A stretch of DNA of 64,000 nucleotides from Sphingomonas lenta (lineage in GTDB: Bacteria > Pseudomonadota > Alphaproteobacteria > Sphingomonadales > Sphingomonadaceae). The DNA is taken from the NCBI RefSeq assembly GCF_002288825.1, contig NZ_NSLI01000004.1:494501-558500 (forward strand). The letters run 5' to 3'. This document shows positions 48,685 to 56,237 of the stretch, in pieces (within the stretch, counting starts at the first letter, position 1; the number at the start of each line of letters is the position of its first letter). The notes below the pieces were generated by a model that had not been told where the DNA came from, made no database searches, and worked only from the letters and a program-made list of their open reading frames with translations. Position numbers and translations under genes: made by a program.

Positions 48685-50487
48685 TCAGCCTAGCATCGCG
48701 TCGACCGCGTCCCGCTCGATCCCGCCCGACTGGTGGTCGAACAGCCGCCGATACTGCCCGTCCGGCCGCTCCAGCAGCGTCGCGTGGTCGCCGTCCTCGA
48801 CGATCCGCCCGCCGTCGAACACCAGGATGCGGTCGAGCGCGCGCACCGTCGATAGGCGGTGCGCGATGATGATCGCGGTGCGGCCGACCATCAGCCGTTC
48901 CATCGCCTGCTGGATCAGCACCTCCGACTCCGAGTCGAGGCTCGACGTCGCCTCGTCGAGCACCAGGACGGGCGCGTCCGCCAGGAACGCCCTCGCCAAA
49001 GCGACGCGCTGGCGCTCGCCGCCCGACAGCTTCACGCCGCGTTCGCCGACCGGCGTGGCATAGCCGCGCGGTAGCTTGGCGATGAAGTCGTGCGCGTTGG
49101 CGAGCCGGGCCGCGGCCTCGATCTCGCTGAGCGTCGCGTCGGGCCGGGCGTAGCCGATATTCTCGGCGAGCGAGCGGTGGAACAGGATCGGCTCCTGCGG
49201 CACGATCGCGATCTGCCGCCGCAGCGACGCCTGCGCCGCGTGCGCCACGTCCTGCCCGTCGATGAGCACGCGGCCTTGCCGAACGTCGTAGAGGCGCTGG
49301 ACGAGCTTGACGAACGTCGTCTTGCCCGACCCCGAGCGCCCGACCAACCCCACGCGCTGCCCGCCCGGGATCGTCACGTTCAACTCCTCGTACAGCGGCG
49401 TCGCGTGCGCGCCGTAGCGGAAGGTGACGTTCTCGAAGCGGATCGTGCCGGCGTCGATGCGGATCGGCTTGGCATCGGGCTTGTCGGCAACGCCGAGCGG
49501 CTGGGCGCCGAGTGCCACCAGCTCCTCCATTTCGTTGACCGAGCGCTGGAGATTGTGGACGTGCTGGCCGATGTCGCGGAGGTAGCCGTGGACGACGAGG
49601 TAGCTGGTTAGCACATACGCTACGTCGCCCGCGCCAGCACCGCCGCGCCACCACAGCCACAGCGACGCGCCCGTCACGCTCGCGCGGATCAGCCACAGGA
49701 GCAGGAGCTGCCCGGTGCCCGTCCAGGTGAAGTAGATCCAGGTGCGCCGGGTCCGCCGCGACCATTTGCCCAGCACGCGGGCGAGGTGCGCCTCTTCGCG
49801 CTCCTCCGCCCCGAACGCCTTCACGACCGCGTTCGAGCCGACCGAGTCGGCCAGCACGCCGCCGAGCTTCGTGTCCCACTGGTTCGACAGCCGCGCCACG
49901 GGGCTCAGCACGCGCGTGGCGAGCGTCACCGTCATCGCGACGTACGCGACCGCGCCCAGCCCCATGACGAGGCCCAGCACCGGCCAGCGCGCCGCAAGCA
50001 GCACCATCGTCCCGCCTAGCACGACGAGCGACGGCAGCAGCGCCAAGAGCAGCGTGTCGTTGATCGTATCGAGCGCCCACATGCCGCGCGTGATCTTGCG
50101 CACGGTCGAGCCGGAGAAGCTGTCGGCGTGCCAGTCGGTCGACAGCCGCTGCACGCGCCGGAACGCCTCGCCCGCGGCGTCGCGCATGTTCCGGAGCGTC
50201 AGCGGGATGATCAGCCACCAGGCCGCGTGCCGGAGCGCCGCCATGGCGAGCCCCAGCGCGACCATGATCCCGAACGCCCCGAGCGCCTCGCCGCGGCCCG
50301 CTTGGCCCGCTGCCACGGCGTCGATCATCCGCCCGGCCTGCACCGGCACGAAGATCTCGGTCAGCGTCGCGAGGCACATCGCCGCCGCCACGCCCGCCGT
50401 GAGCGCGGGCCGGCGCATCCAATGGGCCCAGGTGAAGCCGAGCACGGTCCGCAAAGTGGACGCCCGGCGAGGCGCGGTGTCGGTCAT
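48685..50487 (-). CDS. ABC exporter, fused permease and ATPase
   Basis: About 600 residues. Half-transporter with an N-terminal type-IV TM domain of six spans (residues about 15-310) and a C-terminal nucleotide-binding domain: Walker A GLVGRSGSGKTTFVKL, Q-loop RQIAIVPQEPILFHRS, signature KLSGGERQRVALARAFLADA, Walker B PVLVLDEATSSLDSESE, and the H-loop AIIIAHRLSTV. It should work as a homodimer in the inner membrane, exporting an unknown substrate (MsbA/multidrug-like). The ATG at 50487 (MTDTAPRRAST) is chosen; a GTG four codons upstream is possible. No strong ribosome site occurs before either. tRNA-Gly lies just beyond its 3' end. Confidence 0.93.
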   Translation of the reverse strand: MTDTAPRRASTLRTVLGFTWAHWMRRPALTAGVAAAMCLATLTEIFVPVQAGRMIDAVAAGQAGRGEALGAFGIMVALGLAMAALRHAAWWLIIPLTLRNMRDAAGEAFRRVQRLSTDWHADSFSGSTVRKITRGMWALDTINDTLLLALLPSLVVLGGTMVLLAARWPVLGLVMGLGAVAYVAMTVTLATRVLSPVARLSNQWDTKLGGVLADSVGSNAVVKAFGAEEREEAHLARVLGKWSRRTRRTWIYFTWTGTGQLLLLWLIRASVTGASLWLWWRGGAGAGDVAYVLTSYLVVHGYLRDIGQHVHNLQRSVNEMEELVALGAQPLGVADKPDAKPIRIDAGTIRFENVTFRYGAHATPLYEELNVTIPGGQRVGLVGRSGSGKTTFVKLVQRLYDVRQGRVLIDGQDVAHAAQASLRRQIAIVPQEPILFHRSLAENIGYARPDATLSEIEAAARLANAHDFIAKLPRGYATPVGERGVKLSGGERQRVALARAFLADAPVLVLDEATSSLDSESEVLIQQAMERLMVGRTAIIIAHRLSTVRALDRILVFDGGRIVEDGDHATLLERPDGQYRRLFDHQSGGIERDAVDAMLG

Positions 50488-50694
50488 GATGCTATCCACG
50501 CACGCGGTTCCGGCGTGCGTCCCTCAAGTCTCGTGTTTGTGCGGGTAGCGGCTCTAGGGCCGTCCCGGCGTCAGCGGCGGATGCCGCCTTTGAAGCGGGA
50601 GAGCGGATGCGGCGATGCGGTCATCGGAACACACTCCCTTGCCTTGAGGTAGGCGCGCGATAGCAGAAACCGGCCGTGTGGACCACCCCCAACC

Positions 50695-50790
50695 CGTCAT
50701 GCCGGACTCGTTTCGGCATCCATCGTCGTACGCGCGCTCCGGCTGGAATGTCCGCACCACGATGGACCCCGGAACAAGTCCGGGGTGACG
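50695..50790. repeat. Inverted-repeat element, CCGGACTTGTTCCGGGG family, copy 3
   Basis: The gap 50488-50849 (about 360 bp) holds no gene. Its recognisable content is this element: CGTCATGCCGGACTCGTTTC GGCATCCATCG (diverged left arm) and CGATGGACCCCGGAACAAGT CCGGGGTGACG (right arm). The two arms are unequal: the left has GCCGGACTCG/TTTCGGC and the right has CCCCGGAAC/AAGTCCGGGG, as if two sub-types were combined. The remaining 200 bp toward the ABC gene show nothing I can name. Confidence 0.6.
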
Positions 50791-50849
50791 AGTGGAGGGC
50801 GTGGTAGCCTTCACGCCTCCCTAACCACCCGCGGCTATGCCGGGCGCGC

Positions 50850-52118
50850 ATGTTCCACGACCGCCGGCTCCGTTTAAGAACCGACCCGCGACCTAGGTCC
50901 GCGGTGACGCACGGCGTCGGGCTCGCGGGACTGGCGGGCGTCGCGGCCTGGATCGCGGTCGCCAAACTCTACGGCCTCGACGGGCCCTATTCGGCGCTCG
51001 TCAACCTGCTCGCCTGCGCCGTGCCGATGGTGCTGTGGTCGCTCTTAGTCGACAAGGTGCACCGCAACCCGTCCACGGGCGTCGACTGGAGCAGCGCGCG
51101 GCCCTTGCGCGAGACGCTCGACGGCAGCCTCACCAAGCTCGCGGGGCTATGGGCGATTTGGGGCCTGATCGCGGTCGTCTACGCGACAGGGCGCTTCTAC
51201 TGGCAGGGTGGTTTCCAGTTCGCCATGTGGTGCTTCACCCAGGCCGCACCCGTGCTGTTCGTGCTGTCGATCCCTTATGTGCTCTGGATCGACCGCCGTC
51301 TCGTCGAGCCGCGCGACGGCGCCTACCATCTCGGCGCGTGGATGACGGGGCAGCCTTACGACCGCGAGCTGATCTTCGGCCACCTGCGCAGCTGGGCGGT
51401 CAAGGCGTTCTTCCTCGCCTTCATGCTGGCGATCACGCCGCCGGGCTTTGGCGACCTGATCCGCGCAGGCTGGCGCGACGCGCTCGCCAGCCCGGTGGCG
51501 CTCGCGGGCCTGCTCATGACGCTGATGTTCGTCGTCGACGTGGCGTTCGCGAGCGTGGGCTATATCCTGACGATGCGGCCGCTCGACAGCCACATCCGCT
51601 CGGCCAATCCGTACGCGGCGGGGTGGACGGCGGCGCTGATCTGCTACCCGCCTTTCCAGCTGATGAGCCCCGGCGGGCCGCTCGATTATCATCCGGGCAC
51701 GTCCGACTGGGTCCGCTGGTTCGCCGACTGGCCCGTTCTACAGGCCGTGGTCGGCGCGATCCTGGTCGCGCTCACCGCCGTGTACGCCTGGGCGACGGTG
51801 GCTTTCGGGCTGCGCTTCTCCAACCTGACGCATCGCGGCGTCCTGACGCACGGGCCGTACGCCTGGACGCGGCACCCGGCCTACCTATCGAAGAACCTGT
51901 TCTGGTGGCTGTCGACGCTGCCCTTCCTGTCGACCGCGAGCCTGGTCGACGCCGCGCGCGCGACGATCCTGCTCGGCGTGGTGAGCGGCGTTTACTACTG
52001 GCGCGCCAAGACGGAGGAGCGGCACCTCCGCGAGGACCCCGCCTATCAGGCCTACGACGCCTGGATGGCGCGCAACGGCCCGGTGCCGCGCCTGTTCGCG
52101 CGCTTACGCGGTCAGTAG
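50850..52118 (+). CDS. Multi-span membrane protein with ICMT-like methyltransferase C-terminus
   Basis: 422 residues with about nine hydrophobic spans. The C-terminal 120 residues carry the isoprenylcysteine-carboxyl-methyltransferase/phospholipid-methyltransferase motif: LTHRGVLTHGPYAWTRHPAY then LSKNLFWWLSTLPFL and RAKTEERHLREDPAYQAYDA, where the RHP and E/H residues bind SAM. The N-terminal 270 residues form extra spans not typical for the short ICMT proteins, so the protein is about twice the usual size. The substrate may be an isoprenoid or lipid; unproven. Its stop overlaps that of the convergent gshA by 7 bp. No strong ribosome site precedes the ATG. Confidence 0.85.
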   Translation: MFHDRRLRLRTDPRPRSAVTHGVGLAGLAGVAAWIAVAKLYGLDGPYSALVNLLACAVPMVLWSLLVDKVHRNPSTGVDWSSARPLRETLDGSLTKLAGLWAIWGLIAVVYATGRFYWQGGFQFAMWCFTQAAPVLFVLSIPYVLWIDRRLVEPRDGAYHLGAWMTGQPYDRELIFGHLRSWAVKAFFLAFMLAITPPGFGDLIRAGWRDALASPVALAGLLMTLMFVVDVAFASVGYILTMRPLDSHIRSANPYAAGWTAALICYPPFQLMSPGGPLDYHPGTSDWVRWFADWPVLQAVVGAILVALTAVYAWATVAFGLRFSNLTHRGVLTHGPYAWTRHPAYLSKNLFWWLSTLPFLSTASLVDAARATILLGVVSGVYYWRAKTEERHLREDPAYQAYDAWMARNGPVPRLFARLRGQ

Positions 52119-53482
52119 CTCTCTTCCTCGTACACTTGCGCGACGTCGCCGTTCCAGGCGCCGTGATAACGCTCCAGCAGCCGCTCGGCGGGCGTCTTCC
52201 CCGACCGCACGATCTCGCGCAGCGGGTCGAGGAAGCCCGTCTCGTTGTCGCCCCCGAACCCGCGTCCCCGAGTCGAGAGGCCGGCATGCGCGATGTCGAG
52301 AACCTCGCCCGCGATGTCGCGGAGCTTGCCGCCGCCCGGCAGCGGCGCGTCGAGCGCGAGCTTGGGCACGGCGTCGCGTAAGCTCTGGCGCTCGTCGAGC
52401 GTCCAGTCCTTCACCAGGTCCCACGCCGCGTCGAGCGCGCCCTGGTCGTATAGCAGCCCGACCCAGAGCGCCGGCAGCGCGCAGATGCGGTTCCACGGAC
52501 CCCCGTCCGACCCGCGCATCTCCAGGAACGTCTTGAGCCGCACTTCGGGGAAGGCGGTGGACAGGTGGTCGCTCCAGTCCTCCAGCGTCGGCAGCTCGCC
52601 CGGCAGCACCGGCAGCTCGCCGCGCAGGAAGTCGCGGAAGGAGAGCCCGGCGGCGTCGATGTACCTGCCCTCGCGGTAGACGAAATACATAGGCACATCG
52701 AGCGCGTAGTCGGCGTAGCGCTCGTAGCCGAACCCGTCCTCGAACACGAAGGGCAGCATGCCCGTGCGGTGCGGGTCGGTGTCGGACCAGATATGGCTGC
52801 GGTAGCTCAGCATCCCGTTCGGCCGCCCTTCCGTGAAGGGCGAGTTGGCGAACAAGGCGGTGCCGAGCGGCTGGAGCGCCAAGCCGACCCGGAACTTCTT
52901 GGCCATGTCGGCTTCGGAGGCGTAGTCGAGATTGACCTGGATCGTGCAGGTTCGGAGCATCATGTCGAGCCCGAGCGATCCCACGCGCGGCATGTGCCTG
53001 CGCATGATGTCGTAGCGGCCCTTGGGCATGATCGGCAGCTCGTCCCGCCTTTTGTCGGGCCACATGCCCAGCCCCAGAAAGCCGAGCCCCAGCTTGTCGC
53101 CCGCCGCCTTGACCTGCTCCAGGTGCCGGCCCGTCTCCTGGCAGGTCTGGTGCAGGTTCTCGAGCGGCGCGCCCGACAGCTCGAACTGGCCCGCGGGCTC
53201 CAGGCTGATCGAGCCGTCCCGGCCGGTGAGCGCGATGACCCTGCCGTTCTCCTCGACCGGCCGCCAGCCGAACTCGGTCAGCGCCAGGAGGAGATCGCGG
53301 ATGCCGCCCGGCTCGTCGTAGGACGGCGCGCGGTGGTCTACTTTGCGGTAGACGAATTTCTCATGCTCGGTGCCGATGCGCCAGCGTTCCGCCGGCTTCT
53401 CGCCCTTGGCGAAGGACGCGATCAACTGATCGCGCGACTCGATGACCGCGGATTTGGGATCGGTGGCGGTCTTGGTCGTCAT
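52112..53482 (-). CDS. gshA: Glutamate--cysteine ligase, plant/alphaproteobacterial type
   Basis: 456 residues. It makes gamma-glutamylcysteine, the first step of glutathione synthesis. The class is recognised from RIGTEHEKFVYRKVDHRAPS, DGSISLEPAGQFELSGAPLE then NLHQTCQETGRHL, CTIQVNLDYASEADMAKKFR, PNGMLSYRSHIWSDTDPHRT and LEMRGSDGGPWNRICALPAL. The E-x-E and Gln/Glu side chains in these stretches ligate Mg-ATP in the plant enzyme. The ATG at 53482 is clear. It lies downstream of rsmE on the same strand, separated by a mobile palindromic element. Its stop overlaps that of the ICMT-like gene. Confidence 0.95.
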   Translation of the reverse strand: MTTKTATDPKSAVIESRDQLIASFAKGEKPAERWRIGTEHEKFVYRKVDHRAPSYDEPGGIRDLLLALTEFGWRPVEENGRVIALTGRDGSISLEPAGQFELSGAPLENLHQTCQETGRHLEQVKAAGDKLGLGFLGLGMWPDKRRDELPIMPKGRYDIMRRHMPRVGSLGLDMMLRTCTIQVNLDYASEADMAKKFRVGLALQPLGTALFANSPFTEGRPNGMLSYRSHIWSDTDPHRTGMLPFVFEDGFGYERYADYALDVPMYFVYREGRYIDAAGLSFRDFLRGELPVLPGELPTLEDWSDHLSTAFPEVRLKTFLEMRGSDGGPWNRICALPALWVGLLYDQGALDAAWDLVKDWTLDERQSLRDAVPKLALDAPLPGGGKLRDIAGEVLDIAHAGLSTRGRGFGGDNETGFLDPLREIVRSGKTPAERLLERYHGAWNGDVAQVYEEESY

Positions 53483-53515
53483 GGGTGCGCGCCTTAGGCG
53501 CGACAGGGCACCCCG

Positions 53516-53727
53516 TAAATCCTCCCCCGCTCACAGCGGGGGAGGGGGACCAGCGTAGCTGGTGGAGGGGGAGCTACGGGATGCGGCATCGCCCACGGCC
53601 TACGTCCCGCAGGCCGGCTCCGCGCGGCGACATGCCCCCGGCATGTCGCTCGTCGCGCTACGCCCCCCTCCACCACGCCCTACGGGCGCGGCCCCCCTCC
53701 CCCGCTGTAAGCGGGGGAGGAACTTAG
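53516..53727. mobile_element. MITE-like palindromic element between rsmE and gshA (expanded copy)
   Basis: Ends TAAATCCTCCCCCGC (53516 onward) and GCGGGGGAGGAACTTA (ending about 53725). The interior repeats GGGGGACCAGCGTAGCTGGT then GGAGGGGGAGCTACGGGATG and CCCCCTCCACCACGCCCTAC. Compared with the glgX copy it has about 65 extra bases (53597-53665), with their own stems such as GACATGCCCCCGGCATGTC, so something seems inserted in it. It abuts the rsmE stop codon directly and fills the gap to gshA. Confidence 0.7.
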
Positions 53728-53728
53728 G

Positions 53729-54469
53729 TCACCAATCCCCCGCCACGATCATCCAAATCGAGACCGCCGCCGCCGCCGCGGTATCCGCCCGCAGGATGCG
53801 CGGCCCCAGCCCGATCCCGACCGCCTGGGGCAGAGCGCGGATCGCCTCGCGCTCGGCATCGTCGAAGCCGCCCTCCGGCCCGATCAGCACCGCCGCCGGA
53901 CCCGACCGCGCCCGCATCGCCGCCGCCGCGGGCTCGCCGCCCGTCTCGTCGGCGAAGAACAGCGCGCGCTCGGCGGGCCAGTCGCGGAGCAGGGCGGGGA
54001 GCTTCACCGGCTCGGTCAGCTCGGGCAGAGCGGTCCGGCCGCACTGCTCGGCCGCCTCCACCATATGCGCGCGCAGCCGGTCGAGGTTGAGCTTGTCCAC
54101 CACCGCGCGCCGGGTCAGCACCGGTTGCAGCCGCGCCACGCCCAGCTCGCACGCCTTCTCCGCCACCCAATCGATGCGACCCTTTTTGAGCGGCGCGGCG
54201 CAGAGCCACAGGTCGGGCGCCGCCTCGCGCCCGTGCAGGCGTTCGGTGAGCTCCACCGTCAGGTCGCGCTTGCCCGCCGCGCGCACCACCGCCAGCCACT
54301 CGCCCGTGCGGTCGTCGAACAGCTTGACCGGATCGCCGCTCTTCAGCCGCATGACGGAGAGCAGGTAATGCGCCGCCGGCCCCTCGATTCGCCGCTCGCC
54401 GGGCTGGAGCAGGTCGTCGACGAACAGCCGCGGCGTCGATTGCGGCGGCCATGCGGGTACGGCTCCCAT
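53729..54469 (-). CDS. rsmE: 16S rRNA (uracil1498-N3)-methyltransferase
   Basis: About 246 residues, SPOUT superfamily. It methylates U1498 of 16S rRNA using SAM. The N-terminal PUA-like region is TPRLFVDDLLQPGERRIEGP then AAHYLLSVMRLKSGDPVKLF. The knot motifs are KGRIDWVAEKACELGVARLQ, EAAEQCGRTALPELTEPVKL, AAVLIGPEGGFDDAEREAIR and GLGPRILRADTAAAAAVSIW. The ATG at 54467-54469 overlaps the TGA of the 56-residue membrane gene as ATGA, which fixes this start; a longer frame to 54520 adds residues out of family. The stop is followed at once by a mobile palindromic element. Confidence 0.95.
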   Translation of the reverse strand: MGAVPAWPPQSTPRLFVDDLLQPGERRIEGPAAHYLLSVMRLKSGDPVKLFDDRTGEWLAVVRAAGKRDLTVELTERLHGREAAPDLWLCAAPLKKGRIDWVAEKACELGVARLQPVLTRRAVVDKLNLDRLRAHMVEAAEQCGRTALPELTEPVKLPALLRDWPAERALFFADETGGEPAAAAMRARSGPAAVLIGPEGGFDDAEREAIRALPQAVGIGLGPRILRADTAAAAAVSIWMIVAGDW

Positions 54470-54639
54470 CAGCGCCTGACCGCGCGCCGTGACCGCCACA
54501 GCTTGCGCGCGATCATCCACGTCGCCGCCAGCCCCAGCGCGCTCAGCACCGCCACCGCCGCGATGCCACCCGCGACGCGCAGGATGGCCCAGAACAGCGC
54601 CTCCACGAAGCGCCCGATCGCGACGGAGAGGCCGACCAT
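54469..54639 (-). CDS. 56-residue single-span membrane protein coupled to rsmE
   Basis: ATG at 54637-54639 and TGA at 54469-54471. It reads MVGLSVAIGRFVEALFWAIL, RVAGGIAAVAVLSALGLAAT, WMIARKLWRSRRAVRR. There are one or two hydrophobic helices and a strongly basic C-terminus, which predicts the tail is cytoplasmic. The stop overlaps the rsmE ATG as ATGA, and the start lies 7 bp after the stop of the DUF2147 gene, so all three are one transcription unit. The perfect fit of both junctions argues that the gene is real. Function unknown. Confidence 0.65.
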   Translation of the reverse strand: MVGLSVAIGRFVEALFWAILRVAGGIAAVAVLSALGLAATWMIARKLWRSRRAVRR

Positions 54640-54646
54640 GCGGGCT

Positions 54647-55084
54647 CTAGCGCACCCGCGTCCAGTTCTGCGCGCGGCAGCCGAAGCCCGCGACGAGGCA
54701 GCCCTCGGCGACCAGCGTGTTCGGTCCCGCCTGCCTGAGCGACCCGTCGACCGCGCGGCCGAGATCGGGGACGAACACCTGCCCGTACCAAAGCCCGTCC
54801 GGCGCGCGCGTCAGCCCGCGGAACAGGTCGACGCCGACCAGCTGCGCCGTACCGCCCCGCGCGGCGTCCGCCTGCGCCTCAGCCGACGCCTGCACCACGC
54901 GCCCGCACAAGGCCTGCCCGCATCGCGCGACGCGGATGCGAACGGAGTCCTTCGCGTTGCGCCACACGCCTTCGGGGCTGGGCGCGCGTTGGGCGGAAGG
55001 GGCACCCCGCAAAGTACTACTTTGCGGGGACCCCGAGGCGGGGAGGGCGAGGCTCGCGAGGAGCAGGGCGGACAGGATACGCAT
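54647..55084 (-). CDS. DUF2147 secreted protein, paralogue 2, with palindrome-encoded insertion
   Basis: 145 residues. A signal peptide (MRILSALLLASLALPAS) is followed by a mature DUF2147 domain: PEGVWRNAKDSVRIRVARCG then QALCGRVVQASAEAQADAAR, LWYGQVFVPDLGRAVDGSLR and NTLVAEGCLVAGFGCRAQNW. Cysteines occur at the DUF2147 positions (RCGQALCG and EGCLVAGFGC). Between signal peptide and domain, residues 19-27 (SPQSSTLRG) are encoded by a perfect 12-bp-stem palindrome that also occurs in a non-coding repeat at 4830. The insertion point behind the cleavage site would be tolerated. It is the first gene of the DUF2147 / 56-residue / rsmE unit. Confidence 0.88.
   Translation of the reverse strand: MRILSALLLASLALPASGSPQSSTLRGAPSAQRAPSPEGVWRNAKDSVRIRVARCGQALCGRVVQASAEAQADAARGGTAQLVGVDLFRGLTRAPDGLWYGQVFVPDLGRAVDGSLRQAGPNTLVAEGCLVAGFGCRAQNWTRVR
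55005..55029. repeat. Perfect palindrome CCCCGCAAAGTA-C-TACTTTGCGGGG, copy 2, in coding DNA
   Basis: 12-bp arms (55005-55016 and 55018-55029) around one C, flanked by GGCA and ACCCCG. The core GCAAAGTACTACTTTGC is identical to copy 1 at 4830-4854. Here it lies in frame in the DUF2147 gene. Confidence 0.7.
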
Positions 55085-55137
55085 CGCGATAAGATAGGGA
55101 AGGGTGGGAGTGGGGGGAACCTCTCTTCGGCCCTAAC

Positions 55138-55269
55138 CGTCACCCCGGACTTGTTCCGGGGTCCATCGTTGTGCGGGCGAACCACGGGCCGAGAGCGCGG
55201 CCCGCCGCTCCCCTCCGATTAACGTTGCACGCGTCGAGAGATGGACCCCGGAACAAGTCCGGGGTGACG
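55138..55269. repeat. Inverted-repeat element, CCGGACTTGTTCCGGGG family, copy 4
   Basis: CGTCACCCCGGACTTGTTCC GGGGTCCATCG from 55138 and GATGGACCCCGGAACAAGTC CGGGGTGACGG ending at 55270. The right arm ends 3 bp before the ubiA start codon, so it forms the whole ubiA leader and could hide its ribosome site when paired. Confidence 0.65.
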
Positions 55270-55272
55270 GTG

Positions 55273-56205
55273 ATGGGTGACCAAGCTAAGTCCCCGCCCA
55301 TGCCCGACGCCATCGTCCCCGACAGCGAGCATCGCGGCCTCGTCGCGCGCCTGCCGCGCACGCTTCGCGGGCTCGCGCTCCTCGCCCGGTTCGATCGCCC
55401 GATCGGCTGGTGGCTGCTCTTCTGGCCCTGCGCCTGGGCCGTCGCGCTTAGCGGCGCGGCATGGGAGCGATGGGACCTGATCGGCTGGTTCCTGCTCGGC
55501 AGCATCGCGATGCGCGGGGCGGGGTGCGTGTACAACGACATCGTCGACCGCGACCTCGACGCGCAGGTGGCCCGCACCGCCGCGCGGCCGATCCCGAGCG
55601 GGATGGTGTCGGTCCGCACCGCATGGATCTGGCTCGCCGCGCTCTGCCTCGTCGGCCTCGTCGTCCTGCTCCAGCTCCGCCCGCCCGCGGCGATCGTCGC
55701 GCTCGCCAGCTTGGCGCTGGTCGCCGCCTACCCGTTCATGAAGCGCATCACCTGGTGGCCTCAGGCGTGGCTCGGCCTCGTCTTCTCCTGGGGGGCGCTC
55801 GTCGGCTGGACGGAGGCGGCGGATGGCTTCAACCTTGCCGCCGCGGCGCTCTACTTAGGCACGGTCGCCTGGGTGATCGGCTATGACACGATCTACGCGC
55901 TCCAGGACGTGGACGACGATGCGCTGATCGGCGTGCGCAGCTCGGCGCGCCGGCTGGGGCGCAACGTCCGCCTCGGCGTCGCCGGTTTCTACGCGCTCGC
56001 GCTGGCGCTCTGGGGGCTGGCGATCCGGCAAACGTACCTCGACCCGCTCGCGCTCGCCGCGCTGCTCCCGGTGGCGGGACACCTCACTTGGCAGGTCGCG
56101 ACGCTCGATCCCACCGACGGCGCCAACGCCCTCCACCGCTTCCGCTCCAACCGCTTCGCGGGCCTCCTCATGTTCCTCGCCTGCCTGACCGTCGGCAGCG
56201 CTTGA
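55273..56205 (+). CDS. ubiA: 4-hydroxybenzoate polyprenyltransferase
   Basis: 310 residues with about eight membrane spans. It attaches the polyprenyl chain to 4-hydroxybenzoate in ubiquinone synthesis. Motif 1 is AGCVYNDIVDRDLDAQVART (NDxxDxxxD). Motif 2 is YDTIYALQDVDDDALIGVRS (YDxxYAxxDxxxD). Substrate-binding RFDRPIGWWLLFWPCAWAVA and ARPIPSGMVSVRTAWIW also match. The ATG at 55273 is preceded by the end of an inverted repeat (GGGGTGACGGTG), and a second in-frame ATG (55300) would also keep the family domain. pmbA follows 32 bp later, and a cysQ-like gene after that. Confidence 0.95.
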   Translation: MGDQAKSPPMPDAIVPDSEHRGLVARLPRTLRGLALLARFDRPIGWWLLFWPCAWAVALSGAAWERWDLIGWFLLGSIAMRGAGCVYNDIVDRDLDAQVARTAARPIPSGMVSVRTAWIWLAALCLVGLVVLLQLRPPAAIVALASLALVAAYPFMKRITWWPQAWLGLVFSWGALVGWTEAADGFNLAAAALYLGTVAWVIGYDTIYALQDVDDDALIGVRSSARRLGRNVRLGVAGFYALALALWGLAIRQTYLDPLALAALLPVAGHLTWQVATLDPTDGANALHRFRSNRFAGLLMFLACLTVGSA

Positions 56206-56237
56206 GCGCCGCACCCCGAGCGCCTACGTCCCCGCCC

